From assembly GCA_947630725.1 (NCBI GenBank), contig CANRIS010000013.1, forward strand, positions 1-64,000: 64,000 nucleotides of DNA, in the 5' to 3' direction. How positions within the stretch are numbered: position 1 is the stretch's first letter; each line of letters starts with the position of its first letter. The notes under the pieces were generated by a model that saw only the letters and a list, made by a program, of their open reading frames with translations, did not search any database and was not told the origin of the DNA. This DNA is from an uncultured Clostridia bacterium (GTDB lineage Bacteria; Bacillota; Clostridia; Lachnospirales; CAG-274). Below, piece after piece: positions 1 through 9,358 of the stretch. The position numbers and the translations under genes are program-made.

Positions 1-84
1 GCTTGCCCGGCACGCACATTTGGCCTCATCAAAATGCGACTGCATTTTGATGACAGCGTGTCGATTTTTCGACACGCTGAAATT
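1..84. repeat. hairpin repeat, copy A (truncated by window start)
   Basis: Two adjacent inverted repeats are visible: one with arms CATCAAAATGC / GCATTTTGATG and one with arms GCGTGTCGA / TCGACACGC. The same roughly 76-bp block, with only a handful of mismatches, lies in the opposite orientation at 62527-62604. It abuts the mnmE promoter. No coding potential is seen. It is a dispersed REP-like or MITE-like element whose left part may continue outside the window. Confidence 0.8.
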
Positions 85-107
85 TTTAAACTTTTTAAAA
101 TATGTAT

Positions 108-136
108 TTGACACTAAAACTCGGGGAGGTTATACT
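108..136 (+). promoter_or_regulatory. sigma-A promoter of mnmE
   Basis: TTGACA at 108-113, a 17-bp spacer, then TATACT at 131-136. A GGGGAGG string inside the spacer is therefore not a ribosome binding site. Translation of mnmE must begin downstream, which supports the ATG at 174. Confidence 0.75.
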
Positions 137-173
137 ATTTAAAGAAGAAAGCTCTGAGAGGAAAGATATTGAA

Positions 174-1556
174 ATGATAATAAACAATGACGATACGATA
201 GCCGCAGTCTCCACCCCTGTGGGCAGCGGCGGCATAGGGATAGTCAGAATAAGCGGAGACAAGGCTCTCTCCATACTCGAAAAGATTTTTTTGTGCGCAG
301 GAGACAAAAAGGTTGAGGAGCTTGGCTCACATACCATAAACTACGGAAAAATATCTGTAGGGGGAAGAATACTTGACGAGGTGCTTGTGAGCGTTATGAG
401 GGCGCCCTCCACCTATACGAGAGAGGATGTTGTCGAAATAAACTGCCACGGAGGTATAGCCGCCGTAAACTCGGTGCTGAGAGCCGTTCTGAACAGCGGA
501 GCAAGGCTTGCGGAGCCGGGGGAATTTACAAAAAGGGCTTTTTTAAACGGCAGGATAGATCTTTTGCAGGCTGAGGCTGTTTCGGAGATAATAGCGTCAA
601 AGACAGAGATCTCAAAAAATGCCGCACTGGGCAAGCTGGGCGGCAGGCTGTCGAAAAAAATAAAGGCTCTGAGGGACGAGATACTTTCGGCGGAGGCTGC
701 TATAGAAGCCGCCATAGAATATCCCGAACACGATGACGAAATAACCACTGTGAGAACCACTGCCGAAACTGCCGCGCGCTGCCTTGCGGAGGTAAAGGAG
801 CTTATAGAGGGAGCCGACCTCGGTAGGATACTCACGGGAGGGCTGAATGCAGTCATTCTCGGCAAGCCCAACGTAGGGAAAAGCTCATTTCTCAATTATC
901 TTCTGGACGAGGACAGAGCCATCGTCACCGACATACCCGGCACCACAAGAGACGCTCTTTCGGAGACGGTGAATATAAAGGGACTGCCTGTGAACATAAC
1001 CGACACCGCAGGCATAAGGCGCACGGACGATTATATAGAAAGTCTCGGAGTGGACAAATCATATGAATACGCATCCGAGGCGGATATTATATTTATGATG
1101 ATGGACGGCTCCTCAGAACCCGATGAAGAGGACAGGGAGATACTGGATTTCATAAAGGACAAAAAGACCATAATAATCATAAACAAAAGCGATCTTGAAC
1201 AAAAGACCGACCCCGACGCCCTGACCGCATATGCTCCCCGTGAAAATATTATAAAGGTGTCGGTCAGAGAAGACGTGGGAGTGGAGCTTATATTTGAAAG
1301 GCTTAAGGAAATGTTTCTCAGCGGAGAGACAAGTTTCGGAGGCGGCTGTATAACAGGCGAAAGAAGCTTAAGCTCCCTTAAACGGGCGCAGAAATCCCTC
1401 GAAAACGTAATAGCTACCGCCGATGGGGGATTTCCCGAGGATTTTTTGTCGATGGATCTTAACGATGCATATGAGGCTCTCGGCGAGATAATAGGAGAAA
1501 GCCTTGAGGAGGACGTTATCGACAAGATATTTTCAAGCTTTTGCCTCGGCAAATAA
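174..1556 (+). CDS. mnmE: tRNA uridine-5-carboxymethylaminomethyl modification GTPase MnmE (TrmE)
   Basis: MnmE works with MnmG to install the carboxymethylaminomethyl group at C5 of wobble uridine 34 in tRNAs. The 460-residue product has the family's usual length. The N-terminal folate-binding domain is followed by a helical domain interrupted by a G domain. In the G domain I see GKPNVGKSS at about residue 230, GTTRD, DTAGIR and NKSD. The chain ends in the CLGK signature whose Cys is catalytic. An in-frame ATG at 102 lies upstream of the -35 box and cannot be the start. The ATG at 174 has a GAGAGG-type site. The gene is followed 20 bp later by mnmG, its functional partner. Confidence 0.95.
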   Translation: MIINNDDTIAAVSTPVGSGGIGIVRISGDKALSILEKIFLCAGDKKVEELGSHTINYGKISVGGRILDEVLVSVMRAPSTYTREDVVEINCHGGIAAVNSVLRAVLNSGARLAEPGEFTKRAFLNGRIDLLQAEAVSEIIASKTEISKNAALGKLGGRLSKKIKALRDEILSAEAAIEAAIEYPEHDDEITTVRTTAETAARCLAEVKELIEGADLGRILTGGLNAVILGKPNVGKSSFLNYLLDEDRAIVTDIPGTTRDALSETVNIKGLPVNITDTAGIRRTDDYIESLGVDKSYEYASEADIIFMMMDGSSEPDEEDREILDFIKDKKTIIIINKSDLEQKTDPDALTAYAPRENIIKVSVREDVGVELIFERLKEMFLSGETSFGGGCITGERSLSSLKRAQKSLENVIATADGGFPEDFLSMDLNDAYEALGEIIGESLEEDVIDKIFSSFCLGK

Positions 1557-1576
1557 AAATATTCCGGAGGTTTGTG

Positions 1577-3478
1577 ATGGAATCAGAAAATTATTTCGTG
1601 GCGGATACCTGTCACGTTGTTATAATAGGAGGGGGTCACGCAGGCTGCGAGGCTGCGCTGGCATGCGCAAGAATGGGGCTTAAGACCATACTCTTTGCCC
1701 TAAGCCCCGACAGTATTGCCATGATGCCCTGCAACCCCTCCATAGGCGGCACCTCAAAGGGACATCTCGTAAGGGAGATAGACGCCCTCGGAGGAGAAAT
1801 GGGCAAAAATATAGACAAAACATTTTTGCAGAACCGTATGCTTAACAGAGGCAAGGGCCCTGCGGTATATTCTCTAAGGGCTCAGGCCGACAAGGCCAGA
1901 TACCATACCGAAATGAAAAGGACCCTCGAAAACACCCCGAATTTAGACATCAAGCAGGGCGAAATAACGGATATACTTACGGACGAAAACAAGAGGGTCA
2001 CGGGAGTGAGAGCCGAAAGCGGAAACGTCTATCTGTGCAGGGCTGCCGTCCTCTGTACGGGAACATATCTTAAATCACGCTGTCTCTACGGCAGCACGGT
2101 CATAGAAAGCGGCCCCAACGGACTGCGAAACTCCCGAAGGCTCAGCGAATGCCTTGAAAAGCTGGGCATAAAGCTACAGAGGTTCAAGACGGGCACGCCT
2201 GCGAGAGTGGACAGGAGAAGTCTGGATTTTTCAAAAATGCAGATACAGCCGGGGGACGAAAAAATAACGCCCTTTTCGTTTGAAAATTCTCCCGAGGATA
2301 TAGAAAGGGAGCAGATACCCTGTCATCTCACCTATACGAACTCGGAGACTCACCGCATAATAAGAGAGAATCTGAGCCGTTCTCCTCTTTACGGCGGCAT
2401 TATAAAGGGCGTAGGGCCGAGGTACTGCCCGTCCATAGAGGATAAGGTGGTCAGGTTTTCGGATAAGGAAAGACACCAGTTGTTTATAGAGCCCGAGGGA
2501 GAGGACACGAACGAAATGTATGTTCAGGGTATGTCGTCATCGCTGCCTGCCGATGTGCAGCTCAGAATGTACAGAACCGTCCCCGGTATGGAAAATGTCA
2601 AAATAGTCAGAAACGCCTACGCCATAGAATATGACTGCCTTTCGTCAAATCAGCTTAAGCTCAGTCTGGAGCTTAAGGAGGTAGGGGGACTTTTTTCGGC
2701 AGGACAGTTCAACGGCACATCGGGCTATGAGGAGGCTGCGGCTCAGGGCATAATGGCAGGCATAAACGCAGTAAAATATATACGGGGCGAAAAGCCCTTT
2801 ATACTTGACCGCTCCGAAGGGTATATAGGGGTGCTTATAGACGACGTAGTCACAAAAACAAGCGCCGAGCCCTACCGTATGATGACAAGCAGGGCGGAAT
2901 ACAGGCTGCTTCTGAGGCAGGACAATGCGGATCTGAGGTTAAGCGACTACGGCTATGAGCTTGGGCTTATAAACGAGGAGCGATATAAAAAATTCTGCGA
3001 AAAAAGGCGGCTTGTGGAAGAGGAAATAAAACGGGTCTCCGCAATACACTTCGGGCCTAAAAAAGAGGTCAACGACCTTCTCGAAAGGCTTGGCTCAAAG
3101 CCCATAAAAAACGGAGTAAAGCTTACGGAGCTTATAAAACGCCCCGAAGCGAGCTATGAGCTTTTGGCTGAAATAGACCCCGACCGTCCCGACCTGCCCG
3201 ACAGCGTAAAGGAACAGGTCAACATACAGATAAAGTATGAGGACTATATAAAACGTCAGACAGAACAGGTAGAAAAATTCAAACGCCTCGAAGGAAAACG
3301 TATCCCCGATGATATAGACTATTCGGAGGTAAGCTCTCTGAGACTTGAGGCGAGACAGAAGCTGGAGCTTATACGGCCGGAAAACATAGGCCACGCAAGC
3401 CGCATATCGGGCGTTTCGCCTGCCGATATAAATATGCTGCTTGTATATCTGAAGGCTCTCGGCGGCAAAAGCAAGTGA
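1577..3478 (+). CDS. mnmG: tRNA uridine-5-carboxymethylaminomethyl modification enzyme MnmG (GidA)
   Basis: This is the FAD-dependent partner of MnmE in wobble-U34 modification. The product is 633 residues, the normal length. The FAD dinucleotide-binding loop [10 protein letters not shown] is near residue 15, followed by the conserved stretches [17 protein letters not shown] and RYCPSIEDK, and the helical C-terminal domain that contacts MnmE and tRNA. The start is the ATG at 1577 behind CCGGAGG; an upstream in-frame ATG at 1541 lies inside mnmE and lacks a site. It is almost certainly co-transcribed with mnmE. Confidence 0.95.
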   Translation: MESENYFVADTCHVVIIGGGHAGCEAALACARMGLKTILFALSPDSIAMMPCNPSIGGTSKGHLVREIDALGGEMGKNIDKTFLQNRMLNRGKGPAVYSLRAQADKARYHTEMKRTLENTPNLDIKQGEITDILTDENKRVTGVRAESGNVYLCRAAVLCTGTYLKSRCLYGSTVIESGPNGLRNSRRLSECLEKLGIKLQRFKTGTPARVDRRSLDFSKMQIQPGDEKITPFSFENSPEDIEREQIPCHLTYTNSETHRIIRENLSRSPLYGGIIKGVGPRYCPSIEDKVVRFSDKERHQLFIEPEGEDTNEMYVQGMSSSLPADVQLRMYRTVPGMENVKIVRNAYAIEYDCLSSNQLKLSLELKEVGGLFSAGQFNGTSGYEEAAAQGIMAGINAVKYIRGEKPFILDRSEGYIGVLIDDVVTKTSAEPYRMMTSRAEYRLLLRQDNADLRLSDYGYELGLINEERYKKFCEKRRLVEEEIKRVSAIHFGPKKEVNDLLERLGSKPIKNGVKLTELIKRPEASYELLAEIDPDRPDLPDSVKEQVNIQIKYEDYIKRQTEQVEKFKRLEGKRIPDDIDYSEVSSLRLEARQKLELIRPENIGHASRISGVSPADINMLLVYLKALGGKSK

Positions 3479-3508
3479 TTTTTTTCCGAAAAAGAGGAGG
3501 TATTTAAA

Positions 3509-5101
3509 ATGAAGAATAAAAGACGCAGCGGCGTTCTGGCGCATCCCTCATCTCTCTATTCTCCCTACGGCATAGGAGATCTGGGGGAGGGAGCCTACAG
3601 ATTTGTGGATTTTCTCCAAAAGGCAGGACAGACCATATGGCAGATATTGCCCTTGGGTCATACGGGATACGGAAACTCCCCCTATTCGGCATATTCGGCC
3701 TTCGCCTGCAACCCGCTTCTTATTTCTCCCGACAAGCTTGCCAATGACGGGCTTTTGGGAAACGAGGATCTGAGGAATATTCCCTATTTCGACCCCGACA
3801 AGGTAGAGTATGAAAGGGTAAAGACATATAAGGACGGGCTTTTCAGAAAGGCTTTCAGAATGTTCAAAATGTATGCCGACAAAAAGCCCTTTGAGATATT
3901 TTGCAGAGAAAACGCCTTCTGGCTCAACGACTATTGTCTTTTTATCGCCCTTAAAGAAAAGCTCATCGAAAAAAGAAAGACCGAGAGCGTGCTTTCGGAG
4001 CTTTTGGGCTTTGCCGAAAGAGCAAAGGGAATACTTAAGGACAACGAAATTCTGGATCAGTTCTACGGGGCTGCCTTTTCGTCGTTTCCACAGGAGTATC
4101 TTGACCCCGGAAAGAAAGAGAAGGAGTATCTTCAGGAGGAGCTTAAGTTTGAGATAGAATATTACAGCTTTTTGCAGTACGAGTTTTACAGACAGTGGTC
4201 AAAGCTTAAAAAGTATGCCAACGACAAGGGTATTCTCATAATAGGCGATATGCCCATTTTTGTATCTGCCGACAGCAGCGATGCATGGCTGCACAGAGAG
4301 CTTTTTTATTATGACACAAAGGGATTTCCCAAAAAGGTGGCGGGGGTTCCGCCCGACTATTTTTCGGAGACGGGTCAGCTCTGGGGAAACCCCCTCTACA
4401 ACTGGCAGTATCACAGAGATACGGGCTATGACTGGTGGAGCGGAAGAATATCTCAGACCCTCAAATATGTGGATGTTGTGCGCATAGACCACTTCAGAGC
4501 CTTTGAGAGCTATTGGGAGATAGACTATCCGGCCGAAACAGCCATAAAGGGCAAGTGGAGAAAAGGCCCCGGCAGAGAGTTTTTTGACATAATCGAAAAA
4601 CGCCTCGGCGCTCTGCCCATAATAGCGGAGGATCTGGGAGACCTGAATCCCGAAGTGCAGATACTCAGAGAGGAGCTTGGGCTTGCGGGTATGAAGATAC
4701 TTCAGTTCGGATTCGGCAGCGGATCCGAAAACAGCTATCTCCCCCACAACTACAGCGATACGAATTGGATAGTATATACAGGCACCCACGACAACAACAC
4801 CACCATAGGCTGGTGGAAAGAGGCCACGAGAGAGGAAAAGGATTATGTAAAGCAGTATATAAGGACGGACGGCTCGGACATAGCGTGGGATTTTATACGC
4901 CTTGCGTTCTCATCCACCGCCGACACAGCCATAATACCCCTGCAGGACATACTCTGCCTTGACGAAAACCACAGAATGAACACCCCCGGAGTAGCGTCCG
5001 GAAACTGGGAGTTCCGCATTTCCGAATATCAGCTTAATGACGGCTATGCAGACGGGCTCCGCCTGTTTTCGAGACTTTATAATCGAAACCGCGAAAAATA
5101 A
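3509..5101 (+). CDS. malQ: 4-alpha-glucanotransferase (amylomaltase, GH77)
   Basis: This enzyme transfers alpha-1,4-glucan segments between malto-oligosaccharides in glycogen and maltodextrin metabolism. The 530-residue product spans a complete GH77 domain. The catalytic set is visible: the nucleophile Asp327 in VRIDHFRAF, the acid/base Glu374 in IIAEDLGD and the stabilising Asp428 in THDNNTT. A strong GAGGAGG site precedes the ATG. It starts 30 bp after mnmG with no visible terminator or promoter between, so read-through from mnmEG is likely, though it has no functional link to tRNA modification. Confidence 0.95.
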   Translation: MKNKRRSGVLAHPSSLYSPYGIGDLGEGAYRFVDFLQKAGQTIWQILPLGHTGYGNSPYSAYSAFACNPLLISPDKLANDGLLGNEDLRNIPYFDPDKVEYERVKTYKDGLFRKAFRMFKMYADKKPFEIFCRENAFWLNDYCLFIALKEKLIEKRKTESVLSELLGFAERAKGILKDNEILDQFYGAAFSSFPQEYLDPGKKEKEYLQEELKFEIEYYSFLQYEFYRQWSKLKKYANDKGILIIGDMPIFVSADSSDAWLHRELFYYDTKGFPKKVAGVPPDYFSETGQLWGNPLYNWQYHRDTGYDWWSGRISQTLKYVDVVRIDHFRAFESYWEIDYPAETAIKGKWRKGPGREFFDIIEKRLGALPIIAEDLGDLNPEVQILREELGLAGMKILQFGFGSGSENSYLPHNYSDTNWIVYTGTHDNNTTIGWWKEATREEKDYVKQYIRTDGSDIAWDFIRLAFSSTADTAIIPLQDILCLDENHRMNTPGVASGNWEFRISEYQLNDGYADGLRLFSRLYNRNREK

Positions 5102-5161
5102 AGGGTATTTTTCGTATATTTATCGGAGTTTTCGCTGAAAAATTAAAATTTTAAAAATATG

Positions 5162-5190
5162 TTGCAAAAATATTAATAAGGGTTTATAAT
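5162..5190 (+). promoter_or_regulatory. sigma-A promoter of the stalk-domain protein gene
   Basis: TTGCAA at 5162-5167, a 17-bp spacer and TATAAT at 5185-5190. The leader of about 65 nt contains a short inverted repeat (GTAC...GTAC) and ends in a strong AGGAGG site. Confidence 0.65.
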
Positions 5191-5261
5191 TATAACGTAA
5201 TTTTTTTAAAGCGTACGTCTCGTACACAGAAGATGTACTTTATCAGGAGGTAATTAAAATT

Positions 5262-6377
5262 ATGAAAAAGACACTGGCACTTATTATCGCTTCTGCTATG
5301 GCTGTTTCTTCTTTTGCAGTTTCGGCAGCAGCTGAGGAAGAAAGCTATCCCGAAGTAAAGGTACTCATTGACGGCAGCGAGATCGAGACAGATCAGCCTG
5401 CTGTTATCGTAGATTCCAGAACAATGGTTCCCATAAGAGTTATAGCAGAGACTCTCGGAATCGAAGTAAACTGGGAAGCAGAAACAAAGACGGTTACATT
5501 CAGCAAGGACACTCTTTCGGCATCTATGGTAGTAGGCGAGGCTGTTCTCAATGTAACAAAGGGCGAAATGACGGTTCCCGTTGATATAGACGCTCCTGCA
5601 ATCATAATCAACTCCAGAACAATGGTTCCCGTAAGATTCATCTCCGAAAACTTCGGCGCAGAGGTTGACTGGGACGCAGAGACAAAGACTGTTTCGGTTA
5701 CATCTCCCACGGCTGAGGAGCCCGCAGTATCCGAGGGCGAAAGCACAGATCAGACAGAAGAAAAGGATACCGTTGAGGGCGAGAGCGAAGAGACTACAGA
5801 TGCAGCCGAAGACGCAGACAAGGCTTCTACAGACGAGCTTATTGCAGCAGCAAAGACAGCCGTAAGCTATGCCGATCAGCTTAAAGAAAACAAGAGCAAG
5901 TTCAGCAAATCACAGCAGCAGTCTATCAACGACTATGCAGATTCTGCAGCGGCAGCTATCGAAACTCTCGAGGCCGATGATGTTACAGAAGAAGCTATAG
6001 CAGCCTGCGATGAAGATATAAAGGCAGCTACATCGGGTCTTATGGATCTTGCAAAGGCAGCAAAGATTACTCTTGTTGATCCCGAACAGCCCGCAGAAGA
6101 AGAAAAGCCCGCAGAGGAGAAGGCTCCCGAAGTAACAGCCGATGAGGTAAAGGCTCTCTATACAGAGGCTGACATACTTGTTGCAAGTATGGAGGCAGAG
6201 GCTCCCGACTATACATCAGATCAGCAGAAGGCTTTTGACGAATATAAGGATACTATAACAAAAATAGGAAACTCGATCGATGATGAGGATCAGGATCTCG
6301 CAGAGGCTAAGAAGGCTCTCGAAGAGGCTGTGGCAGGCATAAACGAGCTTGCTGACGATCTTAATATCTCTCTCTGA
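5262..6377 (+). CDS. secreted protein with two stalk (copper amine oxidase N-terminal-like) domains
   Basis: The 371-residue protein begins with a clear signal peptide ending near SAAAEEE. Two stalk domains follow: residues about 27-85 and 90-150, each with the DSRTMVPIR / NSRTMVPVR core and a VNWEAETKTV-type end. Next comes an acidic Glu/Thr-rich linker, then Ala/Lys-rich helical segments (about 190-265 and 285-370) that look like a duplicated helical bundle. Stalk domains occur on exported proteins of Clostridia; no enzymatic motif is visible. Codon use differs from the neighbours, with ATC/ATT favoured over ATA, which suggests strong expression. The function is unknown; a wall-associated structural role is plausible. 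Confidence 0.85.
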   Translation: MKKTLALIIASAMAVSSFAVSAAAEEESYPEVKVLIDGSEIETDQPAVIVDSRTMVPIRVIAETLGIEVNWEAETKTVTFSKDTLSASMVVGEAVLNVTKGEMTVPVDIDAPAIIINSRTMVPVRFISENFGAEVDWDAETKTVSVTSPTAEEPAVSEGESTDQTEEKDTVEGESEETTDAAEDADKASTDELIAAAKTAVSYADQLKENKSKFSKSQQQSINDYADSAAAAIETLEADDVTEEAIAACDEDIKAATSGLMDLAKAAKITLVDPEQPAEEEKPAEEKAPEVTADEVKALYTEADILVASMEAEAPDYTSDQQKAFDEYKDTITKIGNSIDDEDQDLAEAKKALEEAVAGINELADDLNISL

Positions 6378-6439
6378 TATTAGGTGTCTGCTTCTTAAAT
6401 TTTAGAAGAAAAACTCAAAACATAAAAAATTCCATAGGG

Positions 6440-6480
6440 ATCGGCAAGGCATTTTTAAGGCTTTTGCCGATTCTTTTTTT
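6440..6480 (+). terminator. rho-independent terminator
   Basis: Arms ATCGGCAA (6440-6447) and TTGCCGAT (6464-6471) are followed by a run of T. It closes the stalk-protein transcript. Confidence 0.8.
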
Positions 6481-6522
6481 CCTAAAAAATCCGTCTTTCA
6501 AAAAAGATTGGCATAAAATACA

Positions 6523-6551
6523 TTGCAGTAAGTCCGAAAATAGGTTATAAT
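6523..6551 (+). promoter_or_regulatory. sigma-A promoter of the folate operon
   Basis: TTGCAG at 6523-6528, 17-bp spacer, TATAAT at 6546-6551, about 33 bp before the folD start codon. Confidence 0.7.
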
Positions 6552-6583
6552 TATATAACAGCGATAAAAAAGGAGGATGATTT

Positions 6584-7447
6584 ATGGCTTTAAGAATAGA
6601 TGGAAAAGCTATCTCACAGATAATAAAGGACGAAGTAAAGGAAGAGGTCGCAGAGCTTAAAAAAAGAGGCGTTGACGTTTGTCTGGCGGTTATTCAGGTA
6701 GGGGACGACCCTGCGTCATCCGTATATGTAGGCAACAAAAAGAAAGCCTGCGAATATACGGGGATCAGATCGGAGGCCTATAACCTGCCCGAAAGCGTTT
6801 CGGAGGAGGAGCTGCTGGCTCTTGTTGACAGACTTAACAACGACAGCGCCGTAAACGGAATACTCGTACAGCTTCCGCTGCCTGCGCATATTTCGGAAAG
6901 CAGGGTAATAGAGGCCATAAGCCCCGAAAAGGACGCAGACGGCTTTCATATTCAGAGCGCAGGAGCTCTTATGACGGGGGAGAGAGGATTTTTGCCCTGC
7001 ACCCCCGCAGGCATAATAGAGCTTATAAAGCGCAGCGGTACCTCTATCGAGGGAAAGGAATGTGTTGTTGTGGGAAGATCCAATATCGTGGGCAAGCCTG
7101 CGGCAATGCTGCTGCTGAGAGAAAACGGCACTGTCACGATATGCCATTCAAAAACCAAAAATTTAAGAGAAGTAACAAAAAGAGCCGACATACTTGTGGT
7201 CGCTGTGGGAAAACCCAAGCTTATAGACGCCTCATATGTAAAGGAGGGGGCTGTCGTTATAGATGTGGGCATACACAGAAACAGCGAAAACAAGCTTTGC
7301 GGAGATGTTGACTTTGACAGCGTGAGCCCCATTGTCTCGGCCATTACGCCTGTGCCGGGAGGAGTAGGCCCCATGACTGTCGCCATGCTTATGAAAAACT
7401 GCGCCGAGGCCGCAAGGCTTGGAGCGGAAAAAACGGGAAAATTATAA
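6584..7447 (+). CDS. folD: bifunctional methylene-tetrahydrofolate dehydrogenase / methenyl-THF cyclohydrolase
   Basis: FolD interconverts 5,10-methylene-THF, 5,10-methenyl-THF and 10-formyl-THF with NADP. The 287-residue product carries the family hallmarks: the YVGNKKKAC segment with the catalytic Tyr/Lys, QLPLPAHI, the SPEKDADGFH loop, the VVVGRSNIVGKP dinucleotide-binding loop and the C-terminal PGGVGPMT signature. AAGGAGG precedes the ATG. It is the first gene of a folate operon running to 12.77 kb. Confidence 0.96.
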   Translation: MALRIDGKAISQIIKDEVKEEVAELKKRGVDVCLAVIQVGDDPASSVYVGNKKKACEYTGIRSEAYNLPESVSEEELLALVDRLNNDSAVNGILVQLPLPAHISESRVIEAISPEKDADGFHIQSAGALMTGERGFLPCTPAGIIELIKRSGTSIEGKECVVVGRSNIVGKPAAMLLLRENGTVTICHSKTKNLREVTKRADILVVAVGKPKLIDASYVKEGAVVIDVGIHRNSENKLCGDVDFDSVSPIVSAITPVPGGVGPMTVAMLMKNCAEAARLGAEKTGKL

Positions 7448-7465
7448 CGGAAAAGAGGCGAAGCC

Positions 7466-9358
7466 GTGATAGGGAGCAAACGTTTTTTTCAGATAGTATT
7501 CACAATAGTTTTATTTTCAGCTTATATTTTTACTGCGGCAAGCCTTGTACGCAGCTTTGCTGACATTGACGGCGAATATTCCGAAATCGTCCGAAAAAAG
7601 GCAGAAACGGTCTCCGACAATATAGGCAAATACCTAACCGACTACAGCACGAGCCTTTCGGGAATAGGCGAGATGGAGGTTGCTCATCAGGCTATACGGG
7701 GAAACAAAGATGCTCTGAAGAACATAAAGGACATATTGTCTCTCGGCACCCCCGGAGGCGAATACGTTGACAATGTGGTGATTCTGGATAAGCAGAAAAG
7801 AGTGGTCGAATCCTCAATGGGCATATACGATGAGTTCAGCCCCCACATAATGGACTGCATAGAAAGAGCAAAGTTAGGGCCTGCCGTTTCTTCATCGGGA
7901 AAGGACGGATCCTTTGTTCTTGTGGTGCCTGTTTTTGAACAAAGAGAGCTTCTGGGCTTTGTTATGTCCGAAATGAGCTTTGAAATTTTTGAGGACAGCT
8001 ACAATGACGCAGGCTTTGACAGACAAAGCGGCATTATGCTCTTTGACGAACACAATACCCTCACGGCCAAAAACGAGGACACCGACATTTCTCTTGAATA
8101 TGACGATCTTAAGACTGTAGGAGATACTCCCTGCAAGCTCGGAAAAAACTATGTGTGCGAAAGTGACATTCTTCTTAAGGGTATGAAAACGGGCTGGAAG
8201 CTCTATTATGTTCTTTCGGGAGAAAGGATATTTGGGATATTTGCATCCTACGGCACGGCGTGTACACTTTTGTTTCTTATTGTGCTTATTTCGGGCATAT
8301 TTACGAACTATCTCTATGTCCGCAAGGTAGAAAAGCCTGTTGACCACATTATAGGAGAGCTGACGGACATAAAACAGAAAAAGGATTATTTTATAAAAAT
8401 CAGTGAAACGGGACTGCGGAACTATGACAATATAGCCGCTCTGCTTAATTCAATAATCGGAGGAATGGTAGAGGGGGATATGGCTGCGCTCACTCTCGTT
8501 AAAAAATACGCTCCCCTTTTCAGAGAAAAAAGAATCATCTTTCTGGAATGGGATCTCATAAATTTCAAATACAGCGCCACCCCTCAGTACAAAGAAATTT
8601 TCGGAATGGATTTTGAGCCCTTCAGCGACAGCGATATGGGTCTTAAAAGAATAAACATACACCCCGATGATATGGCGGCCTTCAACGAATGGATAAGAGA
8701 GGTTCGACAAGGCAGAGAAATCAGCTCCATTGTCTGCCGCAAAAGACTCCCCGATGGAAAATACAGATATTTTGAATATGCCTTTGCAAGCATAAGGGAC
8801 GAAACGGGAGAGGCTGTCTCGGCTTTGGGATATATAATGGACGTAAACAGATATGTGAGAACCGAAATAGGCTTAAAGAGAGCTGCCGATCTGGACAGAA
8901 GCACGGGAGCATACAACAAGCAGGCATATATCGAAAAGCTGCGGGGCGTGCTTTCGGAGGCAAGAGAAGAAAATATAAACGTATATATGTGTATTTTTAA
9001 GCTGCACAACTATTATGACCTTGAAGAAGAAAAAATAGGTCTGGGCGAAGAGGCTCTAAAATTTATAAACAGCGTTGTGGTTGAAAACCTTGACTGCCTC
9101 ACGGGAAGAGTTTTTTCGGACTCCCTCATAATAACAAGCTCCGCAGACAATCTGGACTATCAGTCGGCAGAAATACTTAAGGAGCTTAGGCTTGGCTTTG
9201 TTTTCAGCGAAAACAGAAAAAGATATTTTGTAAAACTCTCGGCAGCCATACTTAATACAGACAGGTCGGGCTATGACTGCGAAAAGCTTCTCGGAGACTG
9301 TCTTAAGGAATATATGAGCTTTAAGCCTGCCGATGATATTGAATATTATGACGCATAA
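7466..9358 (+). CDS. membrane sensor with extracytoplasmic domain, PAS domain and degenerate GGDEF domain
   Basis: The 630-residue protein begins at a GTG behind AGAGGCG. A membrane segment (about residues 7-28) is followed by an extracytoplasmic sensor region (about 30-260), a second membrane segment (about 262-285), a linker, a PAS-like domain (about 350-465) and a C-terminal GGDEF-family domain (about 470-615). The domain entry DRSTGAYNKQAY is typical of diguanylate cyclases, but the active-site position reads GRVFSD instead of GG[DE]EF, so cyclase activity is unlikely. It overlaps folC by 26 bp and starts 18 bp after folD, so it is transcribed with folate genes. Its ligand is unknown. Confidence 0.75.
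   Translation: MIGSKRFFQIVFTIVLFSAYIFTAASLVRSFADIDGEYSEIVRKKAETVSDNIGKYLTDYSTSLSGIGEMEVAHQAIRGNKDALKNIKDILSLGTPGGEYVDNVVILDKQKRVVESSMGIYDEFSPHIMDCIERAKLGPAVSSSGKDGSFVLVVPVFEQRELLGFVMSEMSFEIFEDSYNDAGFDRQSGIMLFDEHNTLTAKNEDTDISLEYDDLKTVGDTPCKLGKNYVCESDILLKGMKTGWKLYYVLSGERIFGIFASYGTACTLLFLIVLISGIFTNYLYVRKVEKPVDHIIGELTDIKQKKDYFIKISETGLRNYDNIAALLNSIIGGMVEGDMAALTLVKKYAPLFREKRIIFLEWDLINFKYSATPQYKEIFGMDFEPFSDSDMGLKRINIHPDDMAAFNEWIREVRQGREISSIVCRKRLPDGKYRYFEYAFASIRDETGEAVSALGYIMDVNRYVRTEIGLKRAADLDRSTGAYNKQAYIEKLRGVLSEAREENINVYMCIFKLHNYYDLEEEKIGLGEEALKFINSVVVENLDCLTGRVFSDSLIITSSADNLDYQSAEILKELRLGFVFSENRKRYFVKLSAAILNTDRSGYDCEKLLGDCLKEYMSFKPADDIEYYDA

Noticed and set aside
102..173. Upstream start for mnmE
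   Set aside because: The ATG at 102 lies before the -35 box; the GGGGAGG after it is within the promoter spacer.
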